DNA of 64,000 nt. Origin: Planctomyces sp. SH-PL62. Its GTDB lineage: Bacteria; Planctomycetota; Planctomycetia; Isosphaerales; Isosphaeraceae. The position numbers and the translations under genes are program-made. This document shows, piece after piece, positions 62,488 through 64,000 of the stretch (positions are counted from its first letter, which is position 1; each line of letters starts with the position of its first letter). Location: NCBI RefSeq assembly GCF_001610895.1, contig NZ_CP011273.1:2356001-2420000 (forward strand), written 5' to 3'. The notes beneath the pieces are model-generated. The model worked only from the letters and a program-made list of their open reading frames with translations, was not told the DNA's origin and did not search any database.

Positions 62488-62545
62488 CGAATCCCGAACG
62501 ACTCGGCTCGACTCACCTTAACGAACGAGAAAAGAGGAACCCGCG

Positions 62546-63952
62546 GTGGCGGAACGGTACGACCTGGTCGTGATCGGGGCGGGCCCCGGCGGATATGTGG
62601 CGGCGATCCGGGCGGCCCAGCTCGGGCTCAAGGTCGCCTGCGTCGAGAAGGCCGCGGCTCTCGGCGGGACCTGCCTGCGGATCGGCTGCATCCCCAGCAA
62701 GGCGCTGCTGGACTCCAGCGAGTTCTACCACCTGGCCGAGGCCAAGTTCGCCAAGCACGGCATCACGTACGAGAAGCTCGGCATCGACCTGCCGGCGATG
62801 CTCAAGCGGAAGGATCAGGTCGTCAAGGGGCTGACCGACGGCGTCGCCTACCTCTTCCGCAAGAACAAGATCACCCCCGTCTTCGGCGCGGCCAAACTGA
62901 CCTCGCCGACGACCGTGCAAGTGGCCGGGAACGACGGCAAGGCCGTCGACCTGGAAGCCGGACACATCCTCCTGGCGACCGGCTCCGAGCCGATCAACCT
63001 GCCGTTCCTGCCGTTCGACGGCAAGACCGTCGTCAGCTCGACCGAGGCCCTGGCGTTCGACGCCGTCCCCAAGCACCTCGTCGTCGTCGGCGGCGGGGCC
63101 ATCGGCCTGGAACTGGGGTCGGTCTGGCGTCGCCTGGGCGCCAAGGTCACCGTCGTCGAGTTCCTCCCCCGCATCGTCCCGTCCTCCGACTTCGAGATCG
63201 GCGAACTGCTCCGCAAGAGCCTGGCCAAGCAGGGCCTGGAGTTCCACCTGGAGACCAAGGTCTCCGGCGCCGAGATCAAGCCCGACGGGGCCGTCGTCAA
63301 GGCGACGAACGCCAAGGGGGAGGAGCTGTCCTTCCCCTGCGACAAGATCCTGGTCTCGGTCGGCCGCCGCGCCTACACCGAGGGCCTGGGCCTGGACAGG
63401 GCCGGGGTGCAGGCCGACCCGAAGTCCGGCAAGATCCCCGTCGACCCCCATTTCCGGACCAACGTGGCGACGATCTCGGCCCTCGGCGACCTGATCGCCG
63501 GGCCCATGCTCGCCCACAAGGCCGAGGACGAAGGGGTCGCCTTCGCCGAGCTGCTCGTCGGCAAGGCGGGCCACGTCGATTACGACACCATCCCCAACGT
63601 CGTCTACACCTGGCCCGAACTCGCCAGCGTGGGACGCACCGAGGAGCAGTTGAAGGAGCAGGGGGTCGAATACCGCGTCGGCAAGTCGGCCTTCGCGGCC
63701 AACGGCCGGGCCAAGGCCATGGACGAGACCGAAGGCGTGGTGAAGCTCCTCGCCGAGGCCAAAACCGACCGCCTGCTGGGTGCGCACATCGTCGGCCCCC
63801 GGGCCAGCGACCTGATCGCCGAGCTGGTGGCGGTGATGGAGTTCGGCGGCTCGGCCGAAGATATCGCCCGCACCAGCCACGCCCACCCGACCCTCAGCGA
63901 GGTCGTCCGCGAGGCGGCCCTGGCCGTCGACAAGCGGTCGATCAGCGGCTGA
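62546..63952 (+). CDS. lpd: Dihydrolipoyl dehydrogenase (E3)
   Basis: The protein has 468 residues from a GTG at 62546, with an agagga site upstream. FAD-binding motif VVIGAGPGGYVAAIRAAQLG is followed by the redox pair in GGTCLRIGCIPSKALLDSS. The NAD domain has VVVGGGAIGLELGSVWRRLG, and the dimerisation domain ends in TSHAHPTLSEVVREAALAVD with the catalytic His-Glu pair. The enzyme reoxidises the dihydrolipoyl group of SucB and passes electrons to NAD. It comes after the terminator of sucB, so it is probably also transcribed from its own promoter. Confidence 0.97.
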   Translation: MAERYDLVVIGAGPGGYVAAIRAAQLGLKVACVEKAAALGGTCLRIGCIPSKALLDSSEFYHLAEAKFAKHGITYEKLGIDLPAMLKRKDQVVKGLTDGVAYLFRKNKITPVFGAAKLTSPTTVQVAGNDGKAVDLEAGHILLATGSEPINLPFLPFDGKTVVSSTEALAFDAVPKHLVVVGGGAIGLELGSVWRRLGAKVTVVEFLPRIVPSSDFEIGELLRKSLAKQGLEFHLETKVSGAEIKPDGAVVKATNAKGEELSFPCDKILVSVGRRAYTEGLGLDRAGVQADPKSGKIPVDPHFRTNVATISALGDLIAGPMLAHKAEDEGVAFAELLVGKAGHVDYDTIPNVVYTWPELASVGRTEEQLKEQGVEYRVGKSAFAANGRAKAMDETEGVVKLLAEAKTDRLLGAHIVGPRASDLIAELVAVMEFGGSAEDIARTSHAHPTLSEVVREAALAVDKRSISG

Positions 63953-64000
63953 TCCGCGAAATCCGAACCCCCGGCGCGGTCGATCCGACTCCGCCGCTTG

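Noticed and set aside
7-63960. A hidden secondary-metabolite cluster or prophage
   Set aside because: No polyketide or peptide synthase, integrase, capsid or terminase motif is seen; most of the window holds ordinary chromosomal genes.

Overview
The window is chromosomal DNA of a planctomycete, most likely of the family Isosphaeraceae (Paludisphaera or Singulisphaera type). This is inferred from the very high GC content, strong G/C third-codon bias, many secreted proteins of planctomycete type (a DUF1080-like protein, a GH99-like protein with a C-terminal sugar-binding-like domain, two VPEP-type sorting-tail proteins), two ECF sigma factors paired with membrane proteins, a cytosolic Ser/Thr kinase and the HpnC-HpnD-HpnE squalene route. 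No rRNA, tRNA, CRISPR array, origin or complete insertion sequence was seen.

Layout. 0-7 kb: the end of a TPR protein, an ExbB/TolQ-like channel protein, a membrane-anchored protein with a prenyltransferase/squalene-cyclase-like repeat domain, and a frameshifted formylglycine-generating-enzyme (SUMF1) family gene. 7-13 kb: a flavin disulfide oxidoreductase and a MacAB-like exporter operon (adaptor, ATPase, permease) with a Uma2 nuclease-like gene inside it. 13-19 kb: glutathione peroxidase, a ClpN-ThiD2-ThiE fusion and a large membrane TPR protein. 19-22.5 kb: hpnC, hpnD and hpnE. 22.7-27 kb: secreted proteins. 27-34 kb is the accessory part: compositionally unusual small genes, inverted repeats, remnants of coding sequence, an RRM protein and one ECF sigma unit. 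34-44.6 kb: M28 peptidase, GH43-like protein, thioredoxin-protease fusion, kinase, FKBP, SurE, a metallopeptidase-like protein, peroxiredoxin and an HD hydrolase. 44.7-50 kb: a second ECF sigma unit, two paralogous sorting-tail proteins and a frameshifted nadB. 50-55 kb: a giant DUF4175-like membrane protein with long octapeptide repeats and two frameshifts. 55-64 kb: purM, a c-type cytochrome, a lipoate ligase-like protein and the 2-oxoglutarate dehydrogenase genes sucA, sucB and lpd.

How genes work together. HpnC, HpnD and HpnE should carry farnesyl diphosphate to squalene. The lipoate ligase-like protein sits beside sucA-sucB-lpd, whose E2 subunit carries a lipoyl domain. The adaptor, ATPase and permease form one tripartite exporter. 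Each sigma gene is followed by a membrane protein that may act as its regulator.

Two patterns stand out. A roughly 130-220 bp palindromic intergenic repeat occurs four times. In the accessory region, a small gene (30688-31044) is boxed by perfect 18-bp inverted repeats and lies next to a fragment whose tail is shared with a second small atypical gene, which may be the remains of a toxin-immunity locus. Four single-base losses in three genes, three of them at 4-base C/G runs, point to assembly errors rather than true pseudogenes.
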